From CAZDFU01 sp964504985 (GTDB lineage Bacteria; Patescibacteriota; Microgenomatia; Daviesbacterales; UBA10151), in NCBI GenBank assembly GCA_964504985.1, contig CAZDFU010000009.1, positions 1 to 38,734 on the forward strand: a DNA stretch of 38,734 nt, in the 5' to 3' direction. This document shows, piece by piece, positions 7,294 to 14,452 of the stretch. Within the stretch, counting starts at the first letter, position 1. The number at the start of each line of letters is the position of its first letter. Under the pieces are notes generated by a model that had not been told where the DNA came from, did not search any database, and saw nothing but the letters and a program-made list of their open reading frames with translations. Both the position numbers and the translations under genes were made by a program.

Positions 7294-7992
7294 ATGGTTA
7301 AAAAAACTAAAAAAACAAAAACCAGCCCTTCTGCTGCACTCAGGACAAGAGCTCAAAAAACAGATATAATCCCAGGCGGAAAACTTAATAATTTTTTAAA
7401 TAGCTACTCAGAAAAATTCCTAATATTTAGAAAATCAAAAAGCTTCTATATTATCCTTGTAATTTTGGGTATTTTACTTTTATCAATTTATAAGAAATCC
7501 TGGTTTGTTGCAGCTTTAGTTAATGGTATACCTTTAACAAATATTGAGTTGCAATCAGAACTTAATAGACAATATAGAACCCAAACTTTAAATCAGCTCA
7601 TTAATGAAAAAATAATTTTGGATGAGGCCAGAAAAGGTGCAGCTATCCCAACTGAGACAGAGATTGATAATAAAATTGCAGAGCTTGAAAAAAATGTGGG
7701 AGGAAAAGATACTTTAGACAACCTTCTTACTCAACAAGGACAAACAAGGGAAGGCTTAAGAGATCAGATCAAAGTTCAGTTGGCAATTACTAAGCTATAT
7801 TCCAATGAAGCCACAGTATCTGCTGAGGAAGTTGCCAAGTTTTTGGAAGAAAATAAGGAGGCTTTAGTTGCAAGTGATTCTGCCGGCCAGGAGAAGGAAG
7901 CATACGAAGCACTGAAAAACCAGAAGCTGTCTCAAATATTTTCTCAAAAATTTCAAGAACTAAGAAACCGCGCTAAAATCCAAATATTTTAG
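7294..7992 (+). CDS. Membrane-anchored SurA/PrsA N-domain-like protein
   Basis: A 232-aa protein with a basic N-terminus, one membrane helix (about residues 49-65) and an outer helical domain starting VAALVNGIPLTNIELQSEL, then LNQLINEKIILDEA. This pattern is typical of the chaperone region of SurA and PrsA, which hold unfolded exported proteins. No parvulin prolyl-isomerase domain follows, so it is probably a chaperone only. The sequence SPSAALRTRAQ near the N-terminus is the translation of a dispersed palindromic repeat (about 7324-7353). Function is inferred from the domain. Confidence 0.75.
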   Translation: MVKKTKKTKTSPSAALRTRAQKTDIIPGGKLNNFLNSYSEKFLIFRKSKSFYIILVILGILLLSIYKKSWFVAALVNGIPLTNIELQSELNRQYRTQTLNQLINEKIILDEARKGAAIPTETEIDNKIAELEKNVGGKDTLDNLLTQQGQTREGLRDQIKVQLAITKLYSNEATVSAEEVAKFLEENKEALVASDSAGQEKEAYEALKNQKLSQIFSQKFQELRNRAKIQIF

Positions 7993-8044
7993 TTTCCCTA
8001 ATCAATTACATACTTCCTTCAGTGAACTTTGACCTGTTAGGTTA

Positions 8045-8050
8045 TATAAT
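8045..8050 (+). promoter_or_regulatory. -10 box of the FemAB gene
   Basis: A consensus TATAAT lies six bases before ATG 8057; the -35 region is weak (GTGAAC at 17 bp). The spacing implies a leaderless mRNA. Confidence 0.45.
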
Positions 8051-8056
8051 ACCTTT

Positions 8057-9041
8057 ATGGATTTACGGCCTATTACCGGAAAACAAAAAAAAGAATATAA
8101 CAAGCTAGTCACCCACGTAATACAAAGTTGGGAATGGGGTGAGTTTAGAAAAAGCCTGGGGATACCTGTATTAAGGTATGGTCTTTATCAAGATAATAAA
8201 CTAAAAACTGTTTTTCAACTAACTTTACATAAAATCCCTTTTACAGATAAATATGCCGGTTATTTACCAAAAGGGCCATTTCCAGATAAAACATTAGCTG
8301 AAGCACTGAGGCAGTTTGGAAAACATCGCGCAATTATTCCGTAAGTCTCCCAAATCTTTATTTACCAAATACAACTTTATTTTAGATTTAACTCCCGCTG
8401 AAGAGACTTTACTTAAAAACATGCATCCTAAAACCAGGTATAACATTAAGGTTGCCCAAAAGCATCCAGTAAAAATTCAGGAGGGATCTGATGATAAGGC
8501 TTTTGAAATATATTTAAAACTTTACTTTGAAACAACCAAACGCCAGGGTTACCACGGACACAATGAATACTACCATAGAAGAGTTTGGGAAGTTTTAAAA
8601 GCATCCGGCATGGCACGTATTCTAATTGCTTACTACAACCCACCCGCTTCACGGGACGGGCCAACTACAAACCCCCAAACTCCTTTAACTGCCTGGATGT
8701 TACTTAAATTTAAAGATTGCCTGTATTACCCATATGGGGGTTCTTCCAAAATTCATCCAGAGGTAATGGCCAATAATTTAATTGCCTGGGAAGCAATAAA
8801 ACTCGGTAAAAAATTAAAATTAAAAACCTTTGATATGTGGGGGGCATTAGGCCCTGATGCTGACCCTAAAGATCCATGGCAGGGATTCCATAGATTTAAA
8901 AAAGGTTATGGAGGAAGATTGGTGGAATATATAGGAACATATGATTTAGTATTTGATTGGCCACTTTATATTCTTTTTACTTTTATAGATAAATTAACAC
9001 CACTTAAAGTCTTTTTGTTAAAACTTAAAAATCACTTGTAA
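8057..9041 (+). pseudogene. FemAB-family peptidoglycan-bridge aminoacyltransferase, frameshifted
   Basis: Intact FemA/FemB/FemX enzymes add amino acids from aminoacyl-tRNA to the peptidoglycan stem peptide. Here the N-terminal part (8057-8344, QSWEWGEFRKSLG, YLPKGPFP) stops at TAA 8342-8344, and the C-terminal part continues in another frame (at least 8316-9041: LTPAEETLLKNMHPKTRYNIKVAQK, WGALGPDADPKDPWQGFHRFKKGYGG). The join is also shorter than in usual family members (expected IRIEP-like stretch missing), which suggests a real deletion, not only a base-call error. A GC-rich insert at about 8638-8672 adds NPPASRDGPTTNPQ. The stop codon TAA (9039-9041) lies inside the left end of 90-bp element copy 2. 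Confidence 0.8.
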
Positions 9042-9126
9042 GATCTCAATGTTATTATACTCTATTTTTCAATAATCTAGCTTCAAAACATTGAAAAATC
9101 ACCTAAATTTTGACTGAAATCTTACA
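9037..9126 (+). repeat. 90-bp inverted-terminus element, copy 2
   Basis: Differs from copies 1 and 3 by a single base (GATCTCA for GATTTCA) in the left terminal repeat. It begins in the last codons of the FemAB relic, so its own TAA ends that reading frame. Its right end carries an outward TTGACT. It is a direct repeat of copy 3, 452 bp away. Confidence 0.88.
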
Positions 9127-9138
9127 GTATGATATACT
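9110..9138 (+). promoter_or_regulatory. Hybrid promoter: -35 in 90-bp element, -10 in flank (copy 2)
   Basis: TTGACT (9110-9115) inside the element and TATACT (9133-9138) outside it are spaced by exactly 17 bp. It would drive the small membrane-protein gene that starts at 9163. Confidence 0.6.
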
Positions 9139-9162
9139 GTTGCATTAATCACTGCACAACGT

Positions 9163-9408
9163 ATGGATATAGATGGATTTTTGAAGACACAGGTACACTA
9201 TACTTGGGCGGAACAAACAAGGCTGTTGTGGCTATTTAGCCCAATAAGCGCAGGTGTAACTATAATCACTGGCGCGATGCTGTACACTATTGGGAAGCAA
9301 CAGCAATGGCACACAGTAAATGTAGCTGGAATAACCATAATCATTATTGGACTTTTAATGTTGCCGATGTTTCTGTTTGTCTTGTTCAGCTATAGAGCAC
9401 CTTGGTAG
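9163..9408 (+). CDS. Small two-helix membrane protein, unknown function
   Basis: An 81-aa protein with two predicted membrane segments (about residues 24-44 and 53-76) and a short polar N-terminus. I do not recognise a family. It is the only gene between the two direct copies of the 90-bp element, and the sequence after it is clearly more GC-rich than the window, so it is likely a transferred passenger. A well-formed promoter upstream supports expression. It may instead be a remnant of a longer foreign gene. Confidence 0.5.
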   Translation: MDIDGFLKTQVHYTWAEQTRLLWLFSPISAGVTIITGAMLYTIGKQQQWHTVNVAGITIIIIGLLMLPMFLFVLFSYRAPW

Positions 9409-9578
9409 CTTGACAGCCAAAGAAGAAACCGGCCAAGCCAAAACAGCTCAGCCGGTTTCGCCATTTGCTCCACCCAACACATCAGCGACCAGACCAGCAA
9501 CGACTTAACAAGATCACGTCGGGCTTCATCGCTTCTGAGCAGGCTCCATCCTCGCGCTACAGCAGTCGGCCGTCAAGG
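9409..9578. other. GC-rich segment with hairpin between the small ORF and element copy 3
   Basis: About 170 bp with visibly higher GC than all neighbours and no convincing ORF. It contains a perfect stem GAAACCGGC / GCCGGTTTC (9425-9433, 9451-9459), which could end transcription although no T-tract follows, and a smaller CGAC..GTCG pair near 9501-9521. The composition suggests origin outside this genome. Confidence 0.6.
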
Positions 9579-9668
9579 TGTAAGATTTCAATGTTATTAT
9601 ACTCTATTTTTCAATAATCTAGCTTCAAAACATTGAAAAATCACCTAAATTTTGACTGAAATCTTACA
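9579..9668 (+). repeat. 90-bp inverted-terminus element, copy 3 (upstream of istA)
   Basis: Same 90-bp unit as copy 1, in the opposite orientation, with perfect 12-bp terminal inverted repeats. It lies 39 bp upstream of istA and may be the left end of the IS21-like element or an independent small element. The bases to the right of copies 2 and 3 also share GTA followed by an AT-rich -10-like block. Confidence 0.88.
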
Positions 9669-9680
9669 GTAGCATATAAT
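9652..9680 (+). promoter_or_regulatory. Hybrid consensus promoter of istA (copy 3)
   Basis: TTGACT (9652-9657) in the element and TATAAT (9675-9680) just outside are spaced by 17 bp, close to a consensus sigma-70 promoter. It lies 27 bases before the istA ATG at 9708. Confidence 0.7.
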
Positions 9681-9707
9681 CTCCCAATTATCTAACAAAA
9701 TCTTTCA

Positions 9708-10883
9708 ATGATAAAAATAGACTTAAATCCCTTTAGGGAATATTTAATCTCAAGAATCAGAAAAGGTGTTGTAAATGGGCAAAAACTTTTTTTGGAAATA
9801 AAAAATCAGGGATTTAAGGGATCTTATGAAACTTTATACAGATATCTGAGAAATGATTTAAATGAATACTGGATCAAACCTTATAAAAAATCTTACTTTT
9901 ATCAAAAAAGGTCGGCTATAGAATTGAGTCGGTACAAAAGAGCAGTCAGATTTGAAACAGAACCAGGTCAACAAGCACAAGTTGATTGGGGGCATTTTAA
10001 AACAGTTATTATAAATGGAAAAAGACAAAAACTCTATTGTTTTATTTTTGTTTTGGGGTATTCCAGGACAGCTTATATTGAATTTACTACTAGTGAAAAT
10101 CTCTCTGTTTTTGAAAGTTGTCATATCAATTCATTCAAAGCCTTGGGTATTCCCCAAAGTATTGTTTATGACAATACTAAAACTGTCATTTTATTTAATA
10201 AAAAAGGGGTGGATGGGAAAAGAAAGGTTGGTTTTAATTTAAATTTTTTCGACTTTGCACGCTATTATGGTTTTGAAATTATCGCCTCTCCTCCTTATTG
10301 GCCAAGAACTAAAGGCAAGGTAGAATCTAGTGTCAAATATATCAAGAATCACTTTATGCAGGGAGTTAAATTTACCAAAAGTCTTCCTTCTTTGGAAAAA
10401 TTTAATAAACAAGCTAATAATTGGGTAAGTCAAATTGCAAATCAGAGGATTCATGCTACAACTGGGGAAAAACCTTATGATAGATGGTTAAAAGAAAAGG
10501 TCTGTCTTAAATTTCCAGATAATATACCTGATTATCAAGTTTCACCTGTCGTTATTAGATTTAGCACCAAAGACCAATTTATTCAATATAAACAAAACTT
10601 CTATTCTGTACCCAAAGAATATGCTTGGAGAAAATTATTTATTAGAGAAATAAATCTACAGGGAAATAAACTGATCAATATTTATTTTCAGAATAATCTT
10701 ATTACCCAACATAATCTCTGTATAGAAAGAGGTAAATCAGTTGAAAATTCTCAACACTTTAAACAGAAGTTGAAACCTGCAATCAGCACTAAAGCTAAAT
10801 ATAACCATAAAAACAGTTGGAAGAATTATCCGGAAATTTCAGTTCGTTCTTTTGAATATTATGATCAATTAATAAAAAATTAA
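9708..10883 (+). CDS. istA: IS21-family transposase IstA
   Basis: A 391-aa DDE transposase. The catalytic triad is visible: D in QAQVDWGHF (about residue 93), D in SIVYDNTKT (about 149) and E in TKGKVESSVKYIK (about 205). A short N-terminal helix-turn-helix-like region (KGSYETLYRYLR) and a C-terminal beta-barrel region (YSVPKEYAWRKLFI) complete the IstA architecture. Length is near the lower end for the family. It is followed after one base by istB, the standard pair. The gene seems intact and could be active, although the right end of the element is not found. Confidence 0.9.
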   Translation: MIKIDLNPFREYLISRIRKGVVNGQKLFLEIKNQGFKGSYETLYRYLRNDLNEYWIKPYKKSYFYQKRSAIELSRYKRAVRFETEPGQQAQVDWGHFKTVIINGKRQKLYCFIFVLGYSRTAYIEFTTSENLSVFESCHINSFKALGIPQSIVYDNTKTVILFNKKGVDGKRKVGFNLNFFDFARYYGFEIIASPPYWPRTKGKVESSVKYIKNHFMQGVKFTKSLPSLEKFNKQANNWVSQIANQRIHATTGEKPYDRWLKEKVCLKFPDNIPDYQVSPVVIRFSTKDQFIQYKQNFYSVPKEYAWRKLFIREINLQGNKLINIYFQNNLITQHNLCIERGKSVENSQHFKQKLKPAISTKAKYNHKNSWKNYPEISVRSFEYYDQLIKN

Positions 10884-10884
10884 T

Positions 10885-11697
10885 ATGGGTAAAAAGAAGG
10901 TTAATAAATACCAGATTTCAATAAAACTCAAGCAAGAAGAACGTGTTGATGAAAATTTCAAACTGCTTAAACTAGATGGAATGTTGGCCTCATATAAACG
11001 TTTAGTTAAAAACTTTTTCAAAGAAAACTTAACTCCTTTGGATTTGATTGAGAAATTACAGCAAGCAGAGGCTAATTGGGATGAAGGAAATAGAGTTGAT
11101 AGGTGGATGAGAAGTGCCAAATTTGAAATAAATAAAACTCTTGAAGATTTTGATTTTTCATATCCAACAAAAATTAACAAAACTTTAGTTTTTGAGTTGG
11201 CATCTTGTAGATATATAGAAACTGCCACAAATGTAGCCTTCTTAGGTCCCACCGGCGTAGGAAAAACACATTTGGCATCCGCTCTTGGACGGGAGGCCAT
11301 CTATGCAGGATTTGATACCAAGTTTTTAAGCCTGAGATCACTTAATGAACTAATAGATAAAGTTTCTGATAATCCTTTACAACTTAGACATTTAATGAAC
11401 ACCCTAACTAGACCAAAATTACTAATTTTAGATGAAATTGCTCTATTTGAACCTAACAATAGCCTTGCTAAATTTTTGGTGGAACTGCTTTTAAACCGTC
11501 ACTTAAAATCTTCTACCATATTCACCTCTAATAAAACTTTTAAAAGTTGGGTAAATGCTTTTGGAGATACTCATACTTCAGCCATGGTGCTAGATAGAAT
11601 TACCCAACGAATGGAAGTTGCAGATATTGAAGGTCCTTCTTATAGATTGAAGGATAGAGTAAAAAAATCTTCAGAAGAATTATTTAATGCCATCTAA
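10885..11697 (+). CDS. istB: IS21-family helper ATPase IstB
   Basis: A 270-aa AAA+ ATPase related to DnaA/DnaC that assembles with IstA and chooses target DNA. Walker A is GPTGVGKTH (about residues 116-124), Walker B is LLILDEI, and a TSNK sensor I follows. The first 60 residues are the IstA-contact helical region. The stop codon TAA is directly followed by the ATG of the methyltransferase gene (TAAATG), leaving no room for a normal right terminal repeat. All ATPase motifs are intact. Confidence 0.9.
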   Translation: MGKKKVNKYQISIKLKQEERVDENFKLLKLDGMLASYKRLVKNFFKENLTPLDLIEKLQQAEANWDEGNRVDRWMRSAKFEINKTLEDFDFSYPTKINKTLVFELASCRYIETATNVAFLGPTGVGKTHLASALGREAIYAGFDTKFLSLRSLNELIDKVSDNPLQLRHLMNTLTRPKLLILDEIALFEPNNSLAKFLVELLLNRHLKSSTIFTSNKTFKSWVNAFGDTHTSAMVLDRITQRMEVADIEGPSYRLKDRVKKSSEELFNAI

Positions 11698-12255
11698 ATG
11701 GACTCAACTCTTATTATTTCAGGAGGAATATTACTTGGTTGTTTATTAGGTCTTTCCTGGTTTGCTGGTTCTGATGCCCCTTTTGTCCCAACAAAAATGG
11801 AAAGGATCAGGGATGTTTTAAAAGTGGCAAAACTTAAAAAAGGACAAATATTTTGGGAGTTAGGTTCAGGGGACGGAAGGGTTGTTTTAGAGGCAGCTAA
11901 AATGGGAGCGCTAGCATTTGGGATTGAGCAATCTTTAATCCGGGTTATCTTGTCCAAAATTAAATCAGAAAGATTGAATACGGCAGCAAGACCCCAATTT
12001 ATTCATGGGGATATTTTTAAGACAGATTTCTCAAATGCTGATATTGTTTTTATATTTCTTTTGCCAAAAGGTATTGAAAAACTAGAGAAACAATTAAAGA
12101 AAAAATTAAGAAAGGGGACAAAAATTATTACCCAAACTTTCCATTTTAAAAAATGGAAACCATATAAAAAAATATTAATTTCTGATAAAAATAATCCAAA
12201 TACTTTACTTGGAGAAAATAAATATGAGGGTGAGTTTTGGTTATATGAGGCTTAG
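11698..12255 (+). CDS. Membrane-anchored class I SAM-dependent methyltransferase (FAM173-like)
   Basis: A 185-aa protein. One N-terminal membrane helix (about residues 5-22) is followed by APFVPTKMERIRDVL and SAM-binding motif I ELGSGDGRVV (54-63), then an acidic IEQ motif and a GDIFKTDF segment. This layout resembles the FAM173 / ATP-synthase-c lysine methyltransferase group, so a membrane-protein lysine could be the substrate, but the substrate is an inference. It starts immediately after the istB stop and may be co-transcribed with the transposase genes. It ends convergent with the LUD gene (4-bp overlap). Confidence 0.75.
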   Translation: MDSTLIISGGILLGCLLGLSWFAGSDAPFVPTKMERIRDVLKVAKLKKGQIFWELGSGDGRVVLEAAKMGALAFGIEQSLIRVILSKIKSERLNTAARPQFIHGDIFKTDFSNADIVFIFLLPKGIEKLEKQLKKKLRKGTKIITQTFHFKKWKPYKKILISDKNNPNTLLGENKYEGEFWLYEA

Positions 12256-12866
12256 AAGCCAAGTTTTTCGCCAACTAAAATTACAGTAATTCTTCCTGGT
12301 GTAATTTCTTTATTAACAATTAACAACTTACTGACATTACTTCCAGAAACCCCATATGCTTTCTTGGCTCTTTCTGATTCCAGAGGCAAAACATATTCAT
12401 AAATTCTTTTCATACCTTCATCAGTATTTTTAACTATCTTTTGCGCTCCCACTACCCAGATAACATGCGAAGATCCGTAAGCATAAGCTGGTAATTGGCT
12501 GCCGGTATTTGAGGCCACAAGCACATGCCCCTCTTCTGTTACTGCATGAACGCTGCCGATTGCCCACTCTGGTGCTGCTCCTAATTTTTGCATTTCCAAA
12601 CCTTCTTCTGCGCGGTTCATGGAATTTAATTTATTTCTTGCAGAATTAAATTTATTTGAGTCATTTAGCTCAGAGACTATCCCAGCTGTATCCAAGGTCA
12701 CAGAAGTCATATTCATCACTTCAGCTCCTTCCGGTAACATTGATAAAACCTGCTTTTTTGCTTCTTCCCCATTTTCAACAAACTTTGCATCAATGCCATT
12801 TTTCTTTAAAGAATCTATTGTTCTATTTATAGCTTCTTTATCTGCCAGTTGCTTCCACTTACTCAT
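12252..12866 (-). CDS. LUD-domain protein (LutC/YkgG-like)
   Basis: A 204-aa protein of the LUD superfamily, whose characterised members act in lactate oxidation with LutA/LutB. Visible features: an N-terminal helix KEAINRTIDSLKKNGIDAKFV, a MTSVTLDTAGI segment, the conserved APEWAIGSVHAVTEEGHVL strand region and NTGSQLPAYAYGSSHVIWVVG. No LutA or LutB gene is in the window, so the partner and substrate are unknown. It is divergent from an HxlR regulator, with a palindrome between them. The ATG lies six bases after a TATTAT box. Confidence 0.82.
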   Translation of the reverse strand: MSKWKQLADKEAINRTIDSLKKNGIDAKFVENGEEAKKQVLSMLPEGAEVMNMTSVTLDTAGIVSELNDSNKFNSARNKLNSMNRAEEGLEMQKLGAAPEWAIGSVHAVTEEGHVLVASNTGSQLPAYAYGSSHVIWVVGAQKIVKNTDEGMKRIYEYVLPLESERAKKAYGVSGSNVSKLLIVNKEITPGRITVILVGEKLGF

Positions 12867-12872
12867 GAGTCT

Positions 12873-12905
12873 ATAATAATCATATATACTTTACTTTGTA
12901 AAGTA
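12873..12905 (-). promoter_or_regulatory. LUD-gene promoter overlapped by a palindromic HxlR-type operator
   Basis: A perfect palindrome TACTTTAC-TTT-GTAAAGTA spans 12887-12905 in the divergent LUD/HxlR gap. On the minus strand TTTACA (within the palindrome) and TATTAT (12878-12873) are 18 bp apart. Binding there would block the LUD promoter. HxlR-family regulators of the YodB type bind similar TAC..GTA palindromes; the match here is an inference. Confidence 0.6.
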
Positions 12906-12942
12906 GTTACCTTTAGGAAAGTGATGAATAGAAATATTTATC

Positions 12943-12963
12943 ATCCTGAGCTTGTCTAAGGAT
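12943..12963 (+). repeat. Palindromic repeat directly before the HxlR start
   Basis: ATCCT-gagcttgtcta-AGGAT ends on the base before ATG 12964. The core TCCTGAGCTTGTC belongs to the dispersed palindrome family seen elsewhere in the window. It occupies the place of a ribosome-binding site. Confidence 0.6.
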
Positions 12964-13266
12964 ATGAATAATCATAATAAGTGCGGGGTTGAGAAAACCC
13001 TAAAAATAATCGGCAGTAAATGGACAATGAATATTTTGCATAATTTATTTGGCGGTAAAAAGAGGTTTGGTGAGTTACAAAACTTACTTTCCGGTATTAG
13101 TTCAAAAACACTCTCCCTACGTTTAAAGGAGCTGGAAAAGGAAAAAATTGTTTCCAAAAAAGTTTTTGCAGAGATCCCTTTACGCGTTGAGTATTCCTTA
13201 ACAGAAAAAGGTGAATCTTTAAAAAGTATCTTTAACAGGATGGCTAAATGGGGTGAAACTGCTTAG
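12964..13266 (+). CDS. HxlR-family winged-helix transcriptional regulator
   Basis: A 100-aa MarR/HxlR-type regulator. It has the family signature CGVEKTLKIIGSKWTMNILHNL, with Cys7 near the N-terminus at the place where YodB/HypR sense thiol-reactive compounds. The recognition helix is in ISSKTLSLRLKELE and the wing in RVEYSLTEKGESL. ATG 12964 is used because the four codons from TTG 12952 lie in a palindromic repeat. It probably controls the divergent LUD gene through the palindrome at 12887-12905. The 3' end overlaps the peptidase gene by 23 bp. Confidence 0.88.
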   Translation: MNNHNKCGVEKTLKIIGSKWTMNILHNLFGGKKRFGELQNLLSGISSKTLSLRLKELEKEKIVSKKVFAEIPLRVEYSLTEKGESLKSIFNRMAKWGETA

Positions 13267-14365
13267 AAGAATTGGTTATCTGCCGTAGTCCCTCTTTTTC
13301 CAGGATAAATAAATCTTCTATTCTGATTCCCCCAAAACCTGGGATATATATCCCAGGCTCTATAGAAAAAACCATACCAACCATTAATATTTCCCTGCTT
13401 TTGAAAGATATACTTGGATGTTCGTGAACCTCCAAGCCTATACCATGCCCCAACGAGTGAGGGATAGAAGGAAAACCTTTGGAAGATATATACTCCCTGG
13501 CCACCTTGTCCACCTGCCCAGCTCTAATCTGTTTACCAGCTTTGACTGAAGAATTTATAAAATTCACTGCTCTTTTTTGCGCCTCCAAAACAGCTTTATA
13601 CATTTTCCTTTGCCTGCCTGAAACCTTCCCCAAAATAAGCGTTCTGCTCATATCAGAACAAAAATTATCCAGCTTTACTCCAAAATCAAGAAGGATGATT
13701 AACCCTTCTTGCGCTGAGTGATCCCGGGCTTTCGGGGCGAGAGCGGGAGGAGGTAAAACAGTATCCCCTGTATGGTGATGCGGTATTGATGAATTTTTAC
13801 CAAAAGCCACAATGGTGGGAAAAGATAAATCTGCTCCATTTATTTTTATATAGTTTTCTATTTCATAGGCTAATTGTTTTTCTGTTATCCCTGGCTTAAT
13901 TTTTTTTAAAATATACTTAAATGCTTTATCGCCTAACTGGCAGGCTTTTTCTATTTTCTCCAGCTCCCGTTTTTCTTTAACACTTCTTTCTAAATTGAAG
14001 TGTTTTATTTTTTTAAAATGCTTTTTTAATAGCTTGTGTTCTGAGACAGTTAGATTATTCTCTTCAATTCCCAAAAGTTTTATTTCTTTTTGGTGTTTTT
14101 TAAAAAGCTCCTCAGTGGATTTTTCACCACCCCTCTCATACAATTTAAGATAAGGCACCTCTGTTTTGATTGCCTCTGAATATCTTCCATCAGTAATAAT
14201 ATAGGCAAAATCCCTTCCTATAAAAACATACGCTTCCCTTTCCTCTTTTGAAAAATTAGCATAACCTGTCAGATAGGTAATACTGGAAACAGATGAAATA
14301 AATACTGCATCAAAATTATCCTGAACCATTTGAGCTTTGATATTTTTGATTTTATCCTGATTCAT
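13244..14365 (-). CDS. Xaa-Pro aminopeptidase / M24B metallopeptidase
   Basis: A 373-aa two-domain M24 'pita-bread' peptidase that removes N-terminal residues before proline. Metal ligands are all visible: D in LLDFGVKLD, D in FCSDMSRT, H in HSLGHGIGLEVHEH, E in SIEPGIYIPG and E in GGIRIEDLF. The N-terminal creatinase-like domain spans about residues 1-130. An in-frame GC-rich insert (about 13712-13755) adds PPALAPKARDHSA between HHTGDTVL and GLIILLDFG, a position close to the active site yet normally just a short turn. The protein may still fold if the loop bulges outward. Confidence 0.92.
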   Translation of the reverse strand: MNQDKIKNIKAQMVQDNFDAVFISSVSSITYLTGYANFSKEEREAYVFIGRDFAYIITDGRYSEAIKTEVPYLKLYERGGEKSTEELFKKHQKEIKLLGIEENNLTVSEHKLLKKHFKKIKHFNLERSVKEKRELEKIEKACQLGDKAFKYILKKIKPGITEKQLAYEIENYIKINGADLSFPTIVAFGKNSSIPHHHTGDTVLPPPALAPKARDHSAQEGLIILLDFGVKLDNFCSDMSRTLILGKVSGRQRKMYKAVLEAQKRAVNFINSSVKAGKQIRAGQVDKVAREYISSKGFPSIPHSLGHGIGLEVHEHPSISFKSREILMVGMVFSIEPGIYIPGFGGIRIEDLFILEKEGLRQITNSSKQFHPI

Positions 14366-14436
14366 TGCAGCATTTTACCATGACAGAAACCCCTTGTCCG
14401 CAATTTCATGCCCACAAAGCATGTATCGCTCCGTGA

Positions 14437-14442
14437 TATAAT
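14437..14442 (+). promoter_or_regulatory. sbcD: -10 box of the sbcD operon
   Basis: TATAAT ten bases before ATG 14453; the -35 is weak. It supports the internal ATG as the sbcD start, not the in-frame ATG at 14408. Confidence 0.5.
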
Positions 14443-14452
14443 CCAACCTGAC

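Noticed and set aside
9409..9578. Possible integron attC site in the GC-rich segment
   Set aside because: The hairpins lack the paired R'/L' core boxes with GTT triplets, and no integrase is present.
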